Source of the DNA: a bacterium
GTDB lineage: Bacteria; Patescibacteriota; CG2-30-54-11
Reading direction: 5' to 3'
DNA: 43,487 bases
NCBI GenBank assembly: GCA_029573015.1
Contig: JAKQHK010000101.1
Coordinates: forward strand, 1 to 43,487
Shown here: positions 6,477-16,077 of the stretch, piece after piece
Layout of the letters: each line of letters opens with the position of its first letter
How positions within the stretch are numbered: position 1 is the stretch's first letter
The notes under the pieces: generated by a model
The model's input: only the letters and a program-made list of their open reading frames with translations
Told to the model about the DNA's origin: nothing
The model's database searches: none
Made by a program: the position numbers and the translations under genes

Positions 6477-9400
6477 TTATGGCTCGATCGCCATCCAGTA
6501 GAACGAACTGTTGACATCGCCAGAACAATACGCAGTAAACTGGCTGGCAGTTACTCCACTTACCGTAACACGTGTGTTAACCGTATTGATCGGGGTAGCG
6601 GTTATAATCGGGGCTACACCAAAGGCAGCAGGATAATTAACAACAACAGTACCCGCTGCGCAGGTACCCATGCCCCTCTGCAAGTCAGCATCTGTCAGGA
6701 CGGTCGATCCACCAACTGTAGCGCTACCTGCGCTAAGAGCTCCAGCAGTTGTAATCGAACCAGCTGTTAGCGCTCCGCCAGTTGTAATACTTGCTGCGGA
6801 AAGCGCACCAGAAGTAGTAATGCTCCCTGCACTAAGTGCACCAGCAGTCGTAAAGCTTCCAGCAGATACTGCCCCGCTAGCTGTAAGTGATACTGCACCG
6901 ATTGACCCAGCACCAATGATATTGCCTCCCGTGATGGACAAACCACCATTAATAAAGCTCGCAGCAGTAAACGTACCACCAGCAGCAGTGATCGAGCCAT
7001 TAGACTGATCAATCCTAAGGACTTCTGCGCCAGCAGGAGCAACATTCGATCTCACAACAACATCACCAACAAAGGTGTTGTCATTGCCGGTTGAAGTCGT
7101 GCTGACATATCCGAACTGCCCAAGCCCTGCAGCCTGGATGCTGGAAACGCTAATCGTGGCGCTGGTGGCGCTGATATTGTTGCCTGCAATGGTCACATTG
7201 CCGTCATCATCTACAGAGAACACCGCATTGGCTGTACCGGAATTTTCAATCTCAAACCCACCGCCAGCCTGAACCGTAACCGGCTGACCGGTCGAATTAA
7301 CGATTTTCCCCTGGATATCAATGCTTCTTACGGTGGTATTACCGTCGACATTGAGTTCATTATTCAGATCAACATTTCCGCTTACCGTAGCTCCACCGCT
7401 GACCGTCATGCCATCTTCGATTGTTGCTCCGTCCTTGAGAGTTGTCGCTCCATTCACCGTCATGCCGCCGGTGATGGTAACACCAGCATTGAGTGTGGCA
7501 ATGTCATCATCAACCGTCACGCCGTCAAGAGTCGTTGCGCCGTTGACATCGAGGTTGCCGGTTACATTCAAGTTAGCAAGACCAAGAGCACCGGTCAGCG
7601 TCATGTTATCAGCAGTTATATCTGTGGCATCCACATCCCCATTCTCATCAACCGTGAAAACCGGCACAGCCGCAACGGAATTTACTTGAATCGCTACCGC
7701 ATCGTCAGCCGGTGTGAGGATGATATCCGTCGGATCGATGGAACCGCTCACATAAAGGTCGCCTATTACTGCGACATGTTTGCCTGTGCTGGCAGCATTT
7801 CCGAGCGGATCGACTGCAAACACAGTCGTCTCGGTTGTGTAATCCTGAACCGCGATACCCTGGTCATCCCGCAGATACAGCGGATTGGCTTCACCGGATC
7901 CGATAGAACCGGTTACATGCAGCCGGTCATTAACACTCACATAATTAGTGTCACTCGCTGTGCCGTTCATGATCGTTGCTGCGTAGACCGTGTTCCAACC
8001 GTTTGATCCGGATCCCAGATTCCTACTTCCGGTCGGAATAATGTTGGTGTTGATACGTCCGTTGACCGAAATCGTGTCAGCAGCAGCATCCCCGAGATCA
8101 ACCGTACCATTAAGCGTGGTGGCGCCGTCAACTGTCAAATTACCGGTATTATCCAGATCGCCATTATTCGTCGTCGGCTGTCCCATGGGATAGAATTGTA
8201 CATCGCCATAGAGATAGACGCCTTTGCCGGCACTACCGATGTCGGCATCACCGTCATGGTCAATCGCACTGTCAACATCACCACGAAAGAAATTACTGCC
8301 ATGTAATGTCATATCGCCGTAGAAATCCGATGCCGCTTGCACCGTCAGGACATCATTCAGTGTGGTCGCCCCATCAACGTCAAGCGTGCCGGTGATGTAG
8401 GCATCATCACAATAGGTGGATCCCCCCACCGCAACACTCAAGCAACCGATGAAGTCGTCAGCATAGATTTCATCCCATTCCAACCCTGCTGCACCAAGAT
8501 CAAATGTTTGGTGTGCGTTGGGAACAACATCGCTGTTGATGCGGGCATTGTAGACGACTATGTCGCCCAATGCATCACCAAGGAGAGTATTGCCCGAGAC
8601 AGATAGTGTATTACCGACACTTACGTTGTTGCTGATTGTTGCATTGTTACCAACGGTCAAATTGACATCGGCGGTAACATTGTTTAAAGCTCTGACATTA
8701 TTGTCCGCTCGTACATCTACCGCGGACCGGATGGTGTTGGCAGCATACACATTGCCATCCTCTGTGACCAGGAAAACATCAGCGGTATCAAGTGAATCAC
8801 GCACCTCGATCACATCCTGGCCATCCCCGATCGGCTGGAAATAAATCGCCGTGGGATCAATAGTACCGGTTACCTCCAGGTCGCCATTGATACTCACTTC
8901 ATAGTGAGACGCCATAGGGCCCGCCTCTGGTACGCCATTACGCATGGTGACAAAAGTATTGCCATCACTGCGGAAATCAAACCCATGGCTATCGCCAAAG
9001 ATGAGGGGGTCAGCATCTCCGGAACCGATGGAATCAGTGACGAGCAGACGGTCATCAACCATGACATATCCGCTGTTAGCAGCAGGATTGCTGTTGTAGA
9101 TGGCTCCCTGGATATCGATTGTATCAGTAGCGTCAGTCCCCAGCACCGTATCTTCGTAAACATTCAAATAGTCGGTGTTGATTGTCGTCGCCGTAATGGT
9201 ATCAACAAACAGATTAGCCCACTCACGTGCTGCAGAACCGAGATTATAAGCAAGCGTCGTGCTTGGCAGAACGTCCGCTCTTATATCCACAATACCTGTC
9301 TGGGGCACGAGGAAAATATTTCCTCCGCCGGCTGTGGTACGAATGGTGAGTGCCCCGCCAACTTTCTGAATTGCATTATTAAGCACTCCTGTCTGGTTGC

Positions 9401-12047
9401 CCGGCATTCCTACCTGCACACTGTTCGAATAATACCCACTGTTCCACCGATCCATGCCAGTACCTAAATCCCAGCTACCTCCCTGTGGAACAACATGACC
9501 GTAGGAATACGTGTAATTGCTACTCGGCCATAATTCAACATCATATCCACCCATCGTACCAAGTATAATATCCATACCGATACTGCCAACAGCTCCGGGA
9601 ACGATACCACTGATTGTCCCGCTCCCATTAATATCACCAACTGCAACCCCCTGACTGAAAAATCCAGCCATCCAGCGATTATTCGGATCACCAAGTAAAT
9701 ACATATCGTCAACGCCAGGGAATAGGTTATCATCAATAATTACGTCGCCGATAGAATTATATATTCTATCCTGAGCATCTATGTCATCATAATAATGTTC
9801 TGGACTGCTGTGGAATGACTCTCCGTAAACATATAAGTCATTGTGCACAATAGTGTCACCAGCCGCATCAACCTCAAACCAATCTGTACCGCTGCCATAA
9901 TGCTCTACCAGGAAGCCATCATTGTCAGCCACGATGAGCTGCTGCCCGGGAGCGGTTGATCCGCTACCGATAGAGACCGGAACGAGCAGGCGGTCGTCAA
10001 CGAGCACGTGGCCGTTATTTGCCGTACCAAGATTAACAATCCGATCCTGCGCATCGATATCATCATAATAGTGCTCTGGTCCATAGTGTTCTGACTCAGC
10101 ATACACGGTTAGATACTCAGTATAGACATTACCGGTATACACATTGTTCCATCTGCTCCATGGCTTGCCAAGATCATAGGTTAAGTCCATGGTGGGAATA
10201 ATATCCGCGGCTGATCGTACTTTTTCATTGCCGGGCCGCAATACGACATTATGCTCTGGTGCCAGGACGATATTGTAATTTCCGCCGCCGTCTGTCACCA
10301 GTCGCATATCCTGCCCTACAGTCCTCAAACCATTGTCCCGAAGGACAGTTTGCAGTCCGGCTACTCCTACCCGAACGGTATCAGAGAAAAATCCGTCACT
10401 CCAGCGGTAGTTCGGCAAGCCGATGGAATACATGCCATTGGACTCAGGCACGAGGTCAGTGGCAAATCTGCCGTTGGCATAGAGCAGATCGCTCGTGTCA
10501 TCCCCGAGATAGACATATCCGTTCAGATAGGTATCACCGTCAACCGTTATGTCGCCTAGATTATAGTAATTCCCATAATTAGTGGTAACAACATCGGGAA
10601 AGAAATCAATAGCTCCCCAAAGTGCCACATCTTTGCCATAGTCACCAATATCTGCATCACCGTAGTGATCAATATAGCTGTATTCATTGCCATAAAACAA
10701 TGCTGTAAAAGTATCCGTCCCAATCAGATTGATGCTGTCATAGTAATACTCAGGCCCGTAGTGGTAGGACTCGCCATCAACTGCGAGATTACCATCGATC
10801 CAGACATCCCCGGTTACCTCCAGGTTGTCATCCACAACCACAATGTCAGTTATGGAATTAGTAATGGTTGTCTGGGCATCCAGACCGCCATGTACGATTG
10901 CATCCGCGGCGACCTCCAGGCTGTCATCCACGACGACCATACCGGTGTCTGAATTAACGATTGTACCCTGCGCATCAATGATGTCGTAAAAATGCTCCGG
11001 ACCGTTATGGAATGACTCGGTATTCACGGTCAGAGTGTCCACAGTCAGGTCAGTAGCAATGATGGTATCAACGTAAATATTAGCCCATTCATTACCGAGC
11101 GCACCAAGGTCATAGGTGCTGTCTGCGGTTGGCTGGATATTTGCTCCAAACAGATTGCCATTCTCATCCACGAGGAATGAGCTGGCGCCGCTCGTGTCGC
11201 GCACGTCAATAGCCGTATCGCCGTCAGCTACTGGTTCCAGTAACATGTCGGTAGCATTAACGCCTGCGGTTACATACAGCCCGCCGATCACTCCGACCGT
11301 CTCTCCATTGGGTCCGATACCGGTTTCGTCGACGTAGAGCGTGCCATCAGCCGCGAGCGTGCCGGTGGTGGTATCGTCTACGGTCAGATCAGTATAGGGA
11401 TTAATCTTATCGCCGGTGACCGAACCGTCCTGAATGGCAAAGGTGCCGACGGCATCCTCGGACAGCTGGTCACTCGTGATGGCATGCGGGGTGATGTACT
11501 CGGTTCCGACTGCCCAGATACGCATATCATGCCAGTTGACATCCCCTTCCTTGATCTGCAACGTGCCGATTGATTCAGGACCTGCACCGACAGTATTGGT
11601 AACGTAGGTTGTCGGATTCGTGACCACGGTTGTACCAGTGCCGGTTGTACCGGTGCCAGTGGTACCAGTGGTGTTACCCACCTCGCTGACCCGGGATTCC
11701 AGTTCATCCACCCTGTCGGTCAGGTCAGTAATGGTTGCCGAGCTTCCTGCATCCACGACGAGATTGGCACCCTCGGCTGTATCAGAAACACCGAGAACCT
11801 GCCCCCCCATCTTCTTACCTTCTTCACCGGGATACAGAACCGCCCCGAATACGGTATCATTTCCGCTAAACTTGATCCCTACTGCCAGTTCATCATCCAG
11901 CTGGTCAACCCCGACTGCCTGCGCTTCGATCTGGTCTCCCTTGATCGTCTGCGAACCGCTGTAGGCGACATAGCCGAGCACGCCTGACAGGATCGCGAGA
12001 ACCCCAAAGACTGCAACTGCGACCTTCAGTCCTTGTTGGTCTTTCAT
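6477..12047 (-). CDS. Giant surface fibre-like repeat protein
   Basis: 1856 aa from the ATG at 12047. An upstream in-frame ATG at 12128 exists, but GGGAGA is 7 nt before 12047, and the signal-anchor helix (LKVAVAVFGVLAILSGVLGYVAY) follows at once. The rest is a low-Cys, Asp/Gly/Asn/Thr-rich, beta-forming chain. A Thr/Gly linker (about 125-142) leads to many imperfect modules of the type 'YDLG....W..IY.DTI.A....V' and 'VDGNLTVDGATTLN'. There are five or more copies of a 'YHYGPEYYYDSI'-like segment (e.g. FHSSPEHYYDDIDAQDRI). This architecture recalls phage tail-fibre and trimeric adhesin stalks. Near the C-terminus come short 'GALSAGSITT' repeats, then an end domain (GTVVVNYPAAFGVAPIITA ... SFYWMAIEP) like the C-terminal lectin-type domains of tail fibres. 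It is probably membrane-anchored by its N-terminus and exposed for attachment. No sorting motif or enzyme domain is seen. Confidence 0.85.
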   Translation of the reverse strand: MKDQQGLKVAVAVFGVLAILSGVLGYVAYSGSQTIKGDQIEAQAVGVDQLDDELAVGIKFSGNDTVFGAVLYPGEEGKKMGGQVLGVSDTAEGANLVVDAGSSATITDLTDRVDELESRVSEVGNTTGTTGTGTTGTGTTVVTNPTTYVTNTVGAGPESIGTLQIKEGDVNWHDMRIWAVGTEYITPHAITSDQLSEDAVGTFAIQDGSVTGDKINPYTDLTVDDTTTGTLAADGTLYVDETGIGPNGETVGVIGGLYVTAGVNATDMLLEPVADGDTAIDVRDTSGASSFLVDENGNLFGANIQPTADSTYDLGALGNEWANIYVDTIIATDLTVDTLTVNTESFHNGPEHFYDIIDAQGTIVNSDTGMVVVDDSLEVAADAIVHGGLDAQTTITNSITDIVVVDDNLEVTGDVWIDGNLAVDGESYHYGPEYYYDSINLIGTDTFTALFYGNEYSYIDHYGDADIGDYGKDVALWGAIDFFPDVVTTNYGNYYNLGDITVDGDTYLNGYVYLGDDTSDLLYANGRFATDLVPESNGMYSIGLPNYRWSDGFFSDTVRVGVAGLQTVLRDNGLRTVGQDMRLVTDGGGNYNIVLAPEHNVVLRPGNEKVRSAADIIPTMDLTYDLGKPWSRWNNVYTGNVYTEYLTVYAESEHYGPEHYYDDIDAQDRIVNLGTANNGHVLVDDRLLVPVSIGSGSTAPGQQLIVADNDGFLVEHYGSGTDWFEVDAAGDTIVHNDLYVYGESFHSSPEHYYDDIDAQDRIYNSIGDVIIDDNLFPGVDDMYLLGDPNNRWMAGFFSQGVAVGDINGSGTISGIVPGAVGSIGMDIILGTMGGYDVELWPSSNYTYSYGHVVPQGGSWDLGTGMDRWNSGYYSNSVQVGMPGNQTGVLNNAIQKVGGALTIRTTAGGGNIFLVPQTGIVDIRADVLPSTTLAYNLGSAAREWANLFVDTITATTINTDYLNVYEDTVLGTDATDTIDIQGAIYNSNPAANSGYVMVDDRLLVTDSIGSGDADPLIFGDSHGFDFRSDGNTFVTMRNGVPEAGPMASHYEVSINGDLEVTGTIDPTAIYFQPIGDGQDVIEVRDSLDTADVFLVTEDGNVYAANTIRSAVDVRADNNVRALNNVTADVNLTVGNNATISNNVSVGNTLSVSGNTLLGDALGDIVVYNARINSDVVPNAHQTFDLGAAGLEWDEIYADDFIGCLSVAVGGSTYCDDAYITGTLDVDGATTLNDVLTVQAASDFYGDMTLHGSNFFRGDVDSAIDHDGDADIGSAGKGVYLYGDVQFYPMGQPTTNNGDLDNTGNLTVDGATTLNGTVDLGDAAADTISVNGRINTNIIPTGSRNLGSGSNGWNTVYAATIMNGTASDTNYVSVNDRLHVTGSIGSGEANPLYLRDDQGIAVQDYTTETTVFAVDPLGNAASTGKHVAVIGDLYVSGSIDPTDIILTPADDAVAIQVNSVAAVPVFTVDENGDVDATDITADNMTLTGALGLANLNVTGNLDVNGATTLDGVTVDDDIATLNAGVTITGGMTVNGATTLKDGATIEDGMTVSGGATVSGNVDLNNELNVDGNTTVRSIDIQGKIVNSTGQPVTVQAGGGFEIENSGTANAVFSVDDDGNVTIAGNNISATSATISVSSIQAAGLGQFGYVSTTSTGNDNTFVGDVVVRSNVAPAGAEVLRIDQSNGSITAAGGTFTAASFINGGLSITGGNIIGAGSIGAVSLTASGAVSAGSFTTAGALSAGSITTSGALSAASITTGGALTAGSITTAGALSAGSATVGGSTVLTDADLQRGMGTCAAGTVVVNYPAAFGVAPIITATPINTVNTRVTVSGVTASQFTAYCSGDVNSSFYWMAIEP
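6720..6897 (-). repeat. Tandem repeats coding for GALSAGSITT-like units
   Basis: About six imperfect 30-nt units in the 3' part of the giant gene encode ten-residue repeats of the form (S/G)GALSAGSITT. They give a low-complexity collar between the modular stalk and the C-terminal domain. The unit number could vary between strains by slippage. Confidence 0.7.
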
Positions 12048-12257
12048 AGACATTCTCCCTAAAAAAGGTAGATAAGGTATTTCGGATTTTATTTTATTTT
12101 GTACGAATATATATAGAAGGCGTAACACGCCATAAAAAAGCTCTCGACCTGATCATCAGTGAGCTCGTTTATTTCCAAACTGTATCTAAATAACTTCGTC
12201 AACCTGGAAATACCCAGCGAGAGTATTCTACAGGCAAAAAAAAGGCAATGTCAAGCA

Positions 12258-12392
12258 TTATCCACACAGCCTGTATGTTCGCTTTTTTTTTGTGTGCATA
12301 TCGTCATATACAAAAAACAGCCAAACTGGCTGTTTTTATACGCTCCAAGGCGCTAAATCGCTCAAAACAAAGCTAAAACCCACTTATCCACA
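12258..12392. promoter_or_regulatory. Two perfect DnaA-box sequences in an AT-rich gap
   Basis: TTATCCACA occurs at 12258-12266 and again at 12384-12392, both on the plus strand. Between and beside them are A/T tracts and one terminator. The second box overlaps the stop codon of the CAP gene. The gap 12129-12383 has no gene that I can support. A binding site for DnaA is possible, but no dnaA, dnaN or further boxes are visible, so an origin is not claimed. Confidence 0.3.
12313..12337. terminator. Bidirectional intrinsic terminator
   Basis: AAAAACAGCCA and TGGCTGTTTTT form a perfect 11-bp stem around AAC, with U-runs built into the stem on both strands. On the minus strand it lies about 45 nt past the stop of the CAP-domain gene. 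Confidence 0.8.
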
Positions 12393-13334
12393 CAGGAGAG
12401 AAGCATGATTTTCAGACGTGGAGCTCATCTGTCTCCGGGATCGCACGATAAGCATGAGGCAGAGACCCGAAGCCAGACAGGCGCTGACGCTGCAGACAAA
12501 GAATGCGAAGCTTGCCTGCCCCTCCAACCTGCTGATCTCTTTTTCTCTTATCAGTATGTCTTCCTGATTTTTTCGATAGGCAAGCAGGACGGAATCGCTA
12601 TTGGCTGTCCTTTCAGATACCGTGTTTTGTTCTGGCAACGGCTGAGCAGTATCTAGACTCCCGGTAGCCGATTGCTCCCCTGCTACTGCTTCGCCTGTAG
12701 ACGTCGAAACAGTCTGCAAGTCTTCAGTTGTTGGCGAAGCATCTGTCTGACTAATTGATTCCTGACTGCCCTGTCCGACAGCTGCCGGTAGTCCATTCTC
12801 CGGCAAACCCATAAAAACTGCCACGAGTGTGGTTTCCCTTCCTTCAAACTCCCCTCTCGCTACCCCTACCCCTATCTCAGTATAAAATGTGTCCAGGATA
12901 TTGGCACGGTGGCTTCCGCTTGCCAGCCACGCTTCATGCATGGACAGGCAGTCATCGAAATCAATCGCCAGATTTTCCCCGGCTTTTACATATTCATACT
13001 GAGCCTCTGCAAAAAAAGACCAGGGAGTAGCACCGTCCGGAGCGGTATGCGCGAAATAGGCATGACGGAGCATATGGTCAGCCTTGGCCTGTGCTGCAGC
13101 ATCCAGCGTTGGGTTCTCGGTCAGAGGTGAAAGTCCGTTATCCCGCCGCGAGAGGTTGGTCAGGGAGATGATGTTTCCGCTGCTGATCGCCAGGGTTGAA
13201 CCGTCAGTCGACTCTGTAGCAGCATAGGTTTCGGGTGAATTGAACGACACCGCCCCGAGGGCGCTGCCCACAAGCATGATGCAGAGAAACAGGAGAACAG
13301 GATATCTATGAGTACGTTTTACCCAAATCGGCAT
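12384..13334 (-). CDS. CAP (SCP/YkwD-like) domain surface protein
   Basis: 316 aa. A signal or anchor helix (11-30) is followed by a CAP domain at about 52-178 with its usual marks: LTNLSRRDNGLSPL, YFAHTAPDG (93-101), AGENLA (118-123), HEAWLASGSHRANIL (133-147) and TEIGVGV. The two His, Glu120 and Trp136 line the CAP cavity. A Ser/Thr/Gln-rich linker (about 185-255) leads to a coiled stretch and a C-terminal membrane helix (about 278-302). The protein is probably tethered at one or both ends outside the membrane. Bacterial CAP proteins have no single known function. A sigma70-like promoter lies upstream (13370-13398). The ATG has an A-rich leader and no Shine-Dalgarno. Confidence 0.87.
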   Translation of the reverse strand: MPIWVKRTHRYPVLLFLCIMLVGSALGAVSFNSPETYAATESTDGSTLAISSGNIISLTNLSRRDNGLSPLTENPTLDAAAQAKADHMLRHAYFAHTAPDGATPWSFFAEAQYEYVKAGENLAIDFDDCLSMHEAWLASGSHRANILDTFYTEIGVGVARGEFEGRETTLVAVFMGLPENGLPAAVGQGSQESISQTDASPTTEDLQTVSTSTGEAVAGEQSATGSLDTAQPLPEQNTVSERTANSDSVLLAYRKNQEDILIREKEISRLEGQASFAFFVCSVSACLASGLCLMLIVRSRRQMSSTSENHASLLCG

Positions 13335-13369
13335 TTTTTGTTTTTGTTTTGTTAACTTCTAATTATTCT

Positions 13370-13398
13370 AGTATACCTGTTTTCAGCAATCCTGTGAA
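13370..13398 (-). promoter_or_regulatory. Sigma70-type promoter of the CAP-domain gene
   Basis: On the minus strand TTCACA (13398-13393), exactly 17 nt, then TATACT (13375-13370). Both hexamers are one base from consensus. The predicted transcription start is about 30 nt before the ATG at 13334. Confidence 0.6.
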
Positions 13399-13410
13399 GG
13401 GTTTTATATC

Positions 13411-13440
13411 AAAAAAGCCATCCTGTACCACAAAATGGCT
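13411..13440 (-). terminator. Intrinsic terminator after the GT-C glycosyltransferase gene
   Basis: On the minus strand AGCCAT ... ATGGCT, with an inner TGT/ACA pairing, is followed by TTTTTT. It lies about 50 nt past the stop at 13491. Confidence 0.7.
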
Positions 13441-13490
13441 CATCTGTCCGATTCGATCCGGTTTAACACCGGAAAAAAGCTGTCGAACTG

Positions 13491-15530
13491 CTAAATGTTT
13501 GATTTATGCAAAGAATAGGCATCTCCCTGCCGGTCAATACGCAAGATCACCTCGCGATCGCTGGGCTGCACATACTCCTGCAGGACGACACCCAGGGATT
13601 CCTGCCTAACGGTCATATCTTCCAGCCATTCCGGCATAAGCGTCAGAATGCTCCCATCGGTAAGCAGCAAATCAAAACGCTCCTCCCCTGCATAGGGTAA
13701 AATAGCCCAGTTAGTCCGGTCGATGAACATCGACCGGCTGAAATCCCGGCGGTACCTGCCTGCCAGATGCGCCCCCAGCTCGAGGAGCCAATCGTTATGG
13801 TTGAGTTTGTGGGAAGACAAGGCAGTGTGCCAGCCGCGCCAGGACGAGGATATCTGACGGACATTCGGCGTGACCCGGATGAAAAACACCGCTGACTCAC
13901 CGGGCTGTAAATGTTCAATATTTTTCAGAATGCGAGCTGCATCTGTTGACTCTGCTGCATCAGCGATGCGCACATCATAAATTGCCTGATACTCATCCTG
14001 TACCGCCAGATCTATGCGGGCATCACGCAGGCTGGGCGCAAGCGATGACTCGGGAAAAAGCCCATATTCCGCCCGGTCCACCTGCCAGAACATCCCGTCG
14101 TACTTGTAATTACTGTAAAAAATCGCCCCGGTGGTCACATAGGTCGTGATCCCCTGCTCGTTAAGTTGCTTCATATTCGGAATACAGCTGAAACTAGTCG
14201 CCCAGCATGACTGTTCAAGCGTTGTCAGCTCGCCGTGATAGCCGTACCACCCCACGCTATAGGCATCCTGTATATGCATCAGATAATTCCCCTGTTTCAA
14301 AGCAGCTTCGCTGCGTTTCATAGTCTGGTGCGGGAATTCGTGCGCCTGCATATACAAAACCGGCCAGAGACCGTACTGCATCAGATATACTGCCAATCCC
14401 ATAGCAAAAAGCTTGAAAAGCACTTTGCGCTTCAAAAAAAGTTCAACGATCGCATAACCAATAAGCATCCAACACAAAAGCCCCCAGAGCGACAGGGTGC
14501 GCCCGTAGAAGCTTCCATAATTGTAGAGGATGGACGGATAAAACAGCGCGCAGATGCTGAATCCAAAGGTAATCCCCAACCACCTGTCTTTTTTAATAAG
14601 CAGGATAATCGAAATCGGCATGAGGGCTATACCAAGCGATGACAGCTGGGTCAGGACAAACCGCATCATGATGCCGATATTAAAAATCTCTCGAAAATCA
14701 CGAGCGTTATTAAAAAATAAGTACTGCAGTGCAGAAGCAACGGTAAAATCATACCCATTGGGCCAGCGGTCCTGAATCATGACCAAAACATAGGCAATAA
14801 TGCTCATGAGCGGACCGATACTGAATAGCGCCAAAGACCGCGCTGTTACAGACAAAACAGCGATTGGTTGGCGTAGTAACGACTCATAGCGCTTCCGGTC
14901 GCGCAGGAGCGCCAAAGCAATCAACGCCAGATACATGGGTGTCCAGAGCACTAGCTGGGTATGCCCCCAGAAACCATAGCCAAAAGCCAAGCCTGCCCAA
15001 AAAAAATCCCTCTGCCGGGGGTGCTGCGGTAGTTTTAACAGCGCCTGCTGGAAGAAAAAAAGCGACAGCACAAAGAAAAACGTATAATGCGTATCATTGG
15101 CAGCCGATATGTTCAGGATGAAAAAAGTCGGGTACCAAGAGGCTAGCAGGGCCATAAACCATGCTTGCGCCACTCCGACATACATGCTGAATATCCTGGC
15201 CAACAGCACGAACGTCATCCCGCCCAGCACCGCGTTGCTGAGCACGATCGTCATCGCATCGGAGATCGGATACGCCAGCTGAATGGTGTGCCTGAGTATG
15301 TAATTGGTAAAAATAAACGCCGGATGGAACGGGGCATGCCCGGATGACAGCGCCTTGCCTAATGGCTCGAATCCGACTCGGATAAGATACTGGCTGGTAT
15401 CATAAAAAATATCCTGCGGAATTACGAGCAGCAGCCGCGGGAGCGTAACCGCACAACCGAAAAATATGTACGGATGTCGGATTACTGCCCGTTTTACTCT
15501 TTCAAGCCATGTTTTGAAAAAAGCCGGCAT
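13491..15530 (-). CDS. GT-C (family 39-like) membrane glycosyltransferase
   Basis: 679 aa. After a basic N-terminus there are about ten to twelve hydrophobic helices in the first 400 residues. The first extracytoplasmic loop contains IPQDIFYDTSQYLIR (37-51), whose Asp residues would be the acidic site of GT-C enzymes. NISAANDTHYTFFF (141-154) resembles the second conserved loop of the PMT/ArnT group. The C-terminal 270 residues are soluble and probably outside the membrane. Such enzymes move sugars from lipid-linked donors to proteins or glycans; the substrate here is unknown. It follows hypA by 30 nt and may be co-transcribed with it, but a functional link is unlikely. It may serve the surface proteins encoded downstream. 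Confidence 0.7.
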   Translation of the reverse strand: MPAFFKTWLERVKRAVIRHPYIFFGCAVTLPRLLLVIPQDIFYDTSQYLIRVGFEPLGKALSSGHAPFHPAFIFTNYILRHTIQLAYPISDAMTIVLSNAVLGGMTFVLLARIFSMYVGVAQAWFMALLASWYPTFFILNISAANDTHYTFFFVLSLFFFQQALLKLPQHPRQRDFFWAGLAFGYGFWGHTQLVLWTPMYLALIALALLRDRKRYESLLRQPIAVLSVTARSLALFSIGPLMSIIAYVLVMIQDRWPNGYDFTVASALQYLFFNNARDFREIFNIGIMMRFVLTQLSSLGIALMPISIILLIKKDRWLGITFGFSICALFYPSILYNYGSFYGRTLSLWGLLCWMLIGYAIVELFLKRKVLFKLFAMGLAVYLMQYGLWPVLYMQAHEFPHQTMKRSEAALKQGNYLMHIQDAYSVGWYGYHGELTTLEQSCWATSFSCIPNMKQLNEQGITTYVTTGAIFYSNYKYDGMFWQVDRAEYGLFPESSLAPSLRDARIDLAVQDEYQAIYDVRIADAAESTDAARILKNIEHLQPGESAVFFIRVTPNVRQISSSWRGWHTALSSHKLNHNDWLLELGAHLAGRYRRDFSRSMFIDRTNWAILPYAGEERFDLLLTDGSILTLMPEWLEDMTVRQESLGVVLQEYVQPSDREVILRIDRQGDAYSLHKSNI

Positions 15531-15560
15531 TATTCGTACCTGATACCTAAAAACTCGCGT

Positions 15561-15911
15561 TTAATCATCAGCAACTTCAAATGATTTGACCGCCAGTTCA
15601 AATCCCTTTTCGATTTTCAGCTTGCGTGACCCGCACTCCGGACAGATAAACGGCGGTTCGTTCACCACCGCCGCTGTCCCGCATCCCTCGCAGGTGCCGC
15701 TCAAAGAGATAGTGGTGATCTCAAACTGCGCTCCCTCGAGCTGACTGCCCTTCGTTATCCCGGCAAAACAAAACTCCAGTGCATCCGGTACCAGCTGACG
15801 CATCTCTCCGATGTCGAGCCGAATGAGAATGACACGCGTGGTAATGGCATTTTTTTCTAGTGCTTCTGTAACGATTTTTTGGATTTCCGCCGCGATGCCC
15901 AATTCATGCAT
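15561..15911 (-). CDS. hypA: Hydrogenase nickel chaperone HypA
   Basis: 116 aa from the ATG at 15911. Another ATG two codons upstream (15917) is less likely, because HypA needs the free N-terminal Met-His-Glu to bind nickel, and only the 15911 start gives MHELG. Domains: an alpha/beta nickel part (1-65, ending LEFCFAGITKGSQLEG) and a zinc ribbon with TCEGCG and FICPECGS. HypA passes nickel with HypB (4964) to the hydrogenase large subunit. It is divergent from the hydrogenase genes, with promoters facing away from each other at 15946-16026, which would allow shared control. Confidence 0.95.
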   Translation of the reverse strand: MHELGIAAEIQKIVTEALEKNAITTRVILIRLDIGEMRQLVPDALEFCFAGITKGSQLEGAQFEITTISLSGTCEGCGTAAVVNEPPFICPECGSRKLKIEKGFELAVKSFEVADD

Positions 15912-15945
15912 GACCATCCTTTTCTAACGATCCTGAACGCGAAAT

Positions 15946-15974
15946 ATCGTAACAGACCAATACGCCCGAAGCAA
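15946..15974 (-). promoter_or_regulatory. Putative hypA promoter
   Basis: On the minus strand TTGCTT (15974-15969), 17 nt, TACGAT (15951-15946). It is a moderate match to sigma70, in the divergent gap with the hydrogenase promoter. Confidence 0.45.
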
Positions 15975-15997
15975 ACACGCCTTTAATGATTCTGATA

Positions 15998-16026
15998 TTG
16001 AAACCCTGCTGGGTTTGTTGTATCTT
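15998..16026 (+). promoter_or_regulatory. Putative hydrogenase operon promoter
   Basis: TTGAAA (15998-16003), 17 nt, TATCTT (16021-16026). Transcription would start near 16033. That excludes the in-frame TTG at 16015 as the hydB start and supports the ATG at 16078. Confidence 0.5.
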
Positions 16027-16077
16027 AGAACCCGATTGTTAAAACCATCACAATTAATCAATTACTGCAAAACGCGC

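Noticed and set aside
12129-12392. Chromosomal origin of replication
   Set aside because: Only two DnaA boxes and no dnaA, dnaN or other origin-linked gene. Kept only as a low-confidence regulatory site.
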